Shown one piece after another: positions 63,992 to 64,000 of a stretch of 64,000 bases of DNA. Position 1 is the stretch's first letter; each line of letters begins with the position of its first letter. Source of the DNA: Diphasiastrum complanatum (Eukaryota; Streptophyta; Lycopodiopsida; Lycopodiales; Lycopodiaceae). The notes under the pieces were generated by a model. The model had not been told where the DNA came from, made no database searches, and saw only the letters and a program-made list of their open reading frames with translations. The stretch lies in the NCBI GenBank assembly GCA_029204225.1, contig CM055101.1:45010180-45074179 (forward strand), given 5' to 3'. The position numbers and the translations under genes were made by a program.

Positions 63992-64000
63992 ACATCGCAG

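Overview
The window is nuclear DNA from a land plant with a large, transposon-rich genome. The evidence is a plastid-type CbbY phosphatase gene with plant gene structure, Ty3/gypsy elements with chromodomains and initiator-tRNA primer sites, Ty1/copia elements, long non-LTR (LINE) fragments, hAT-type DNA transposon traces and a tRNA-derived retroposon. Introns of 12 to 16 kb filled with retrotransposons suggest a fern or gymnosperm-like genome; that placement is inference.

The only host gene I recognise is a CbbY-type HAD phosphatase on the + strand. Five exons can be placed exactly: 8053-8361, 21018-21088, 21301-21459, 36318-36384 and 52023-52118. They join in frame into about 234 residues carrying HAD motifs I to III. 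The last part of the protein (about 80 residues in relatives) is not in the window, so the gene continues past position 64000 and spans more than 56 kb. Intron lengths are about 12.7 kb, 212 bp, 14.9 kb, 15.6 kb and more than 11.8 kb.

Upstream of the gene (1-8052) lie a rearranged gypsy remnant (1-2226), two convergent degenerate ORFs of unknown origin (about 2350-3700), non-coding AT-rich DNA, a (GA)n array, a poly-C run and a hAT-MITE-like palindromic element (7129-7608). Intron 1 holds gypsy element A (8956-15360, minus strand, complete LTRs, GTATT target duplication) nested in an older gypsy, then a LINE scrap and a copia/chromovirus chimera (16500-20280). Intron 3 holds two more minus-strand gypsy bodies (C and D) and LINE remnants. 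Intron 4 holds a run of LINE-derived pieces, all on the minus strand. These include an ORF1-only half-LINE with an open 288-codon frame (37448-38314) and the best RT-bearing LINE (48816-51752). Several of them sit against simple repeats. Intron 5 holds an 87-bp tRNA-like retroposon with a perfect 16-bp target duplication, then a copia element (53902-63691) whose 5' LTR was split by gypsy element B, a second member of the element A family in the opposite orientation. The window ends in a hAT-type (DUF659-like) coding scrap interrupted by a 211-bp insertion with an 8-bp duplication.

None of the LTR elements looks able to move by itself: all have stops, frameshifts or deletions. The reading frames that look undamaged are the host exons, the half-LINE ORF1 and one long W/H-rich ORF fused to a copia gag. 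No CRISPR array, rRNA gene or functional tRNA gene was seen.
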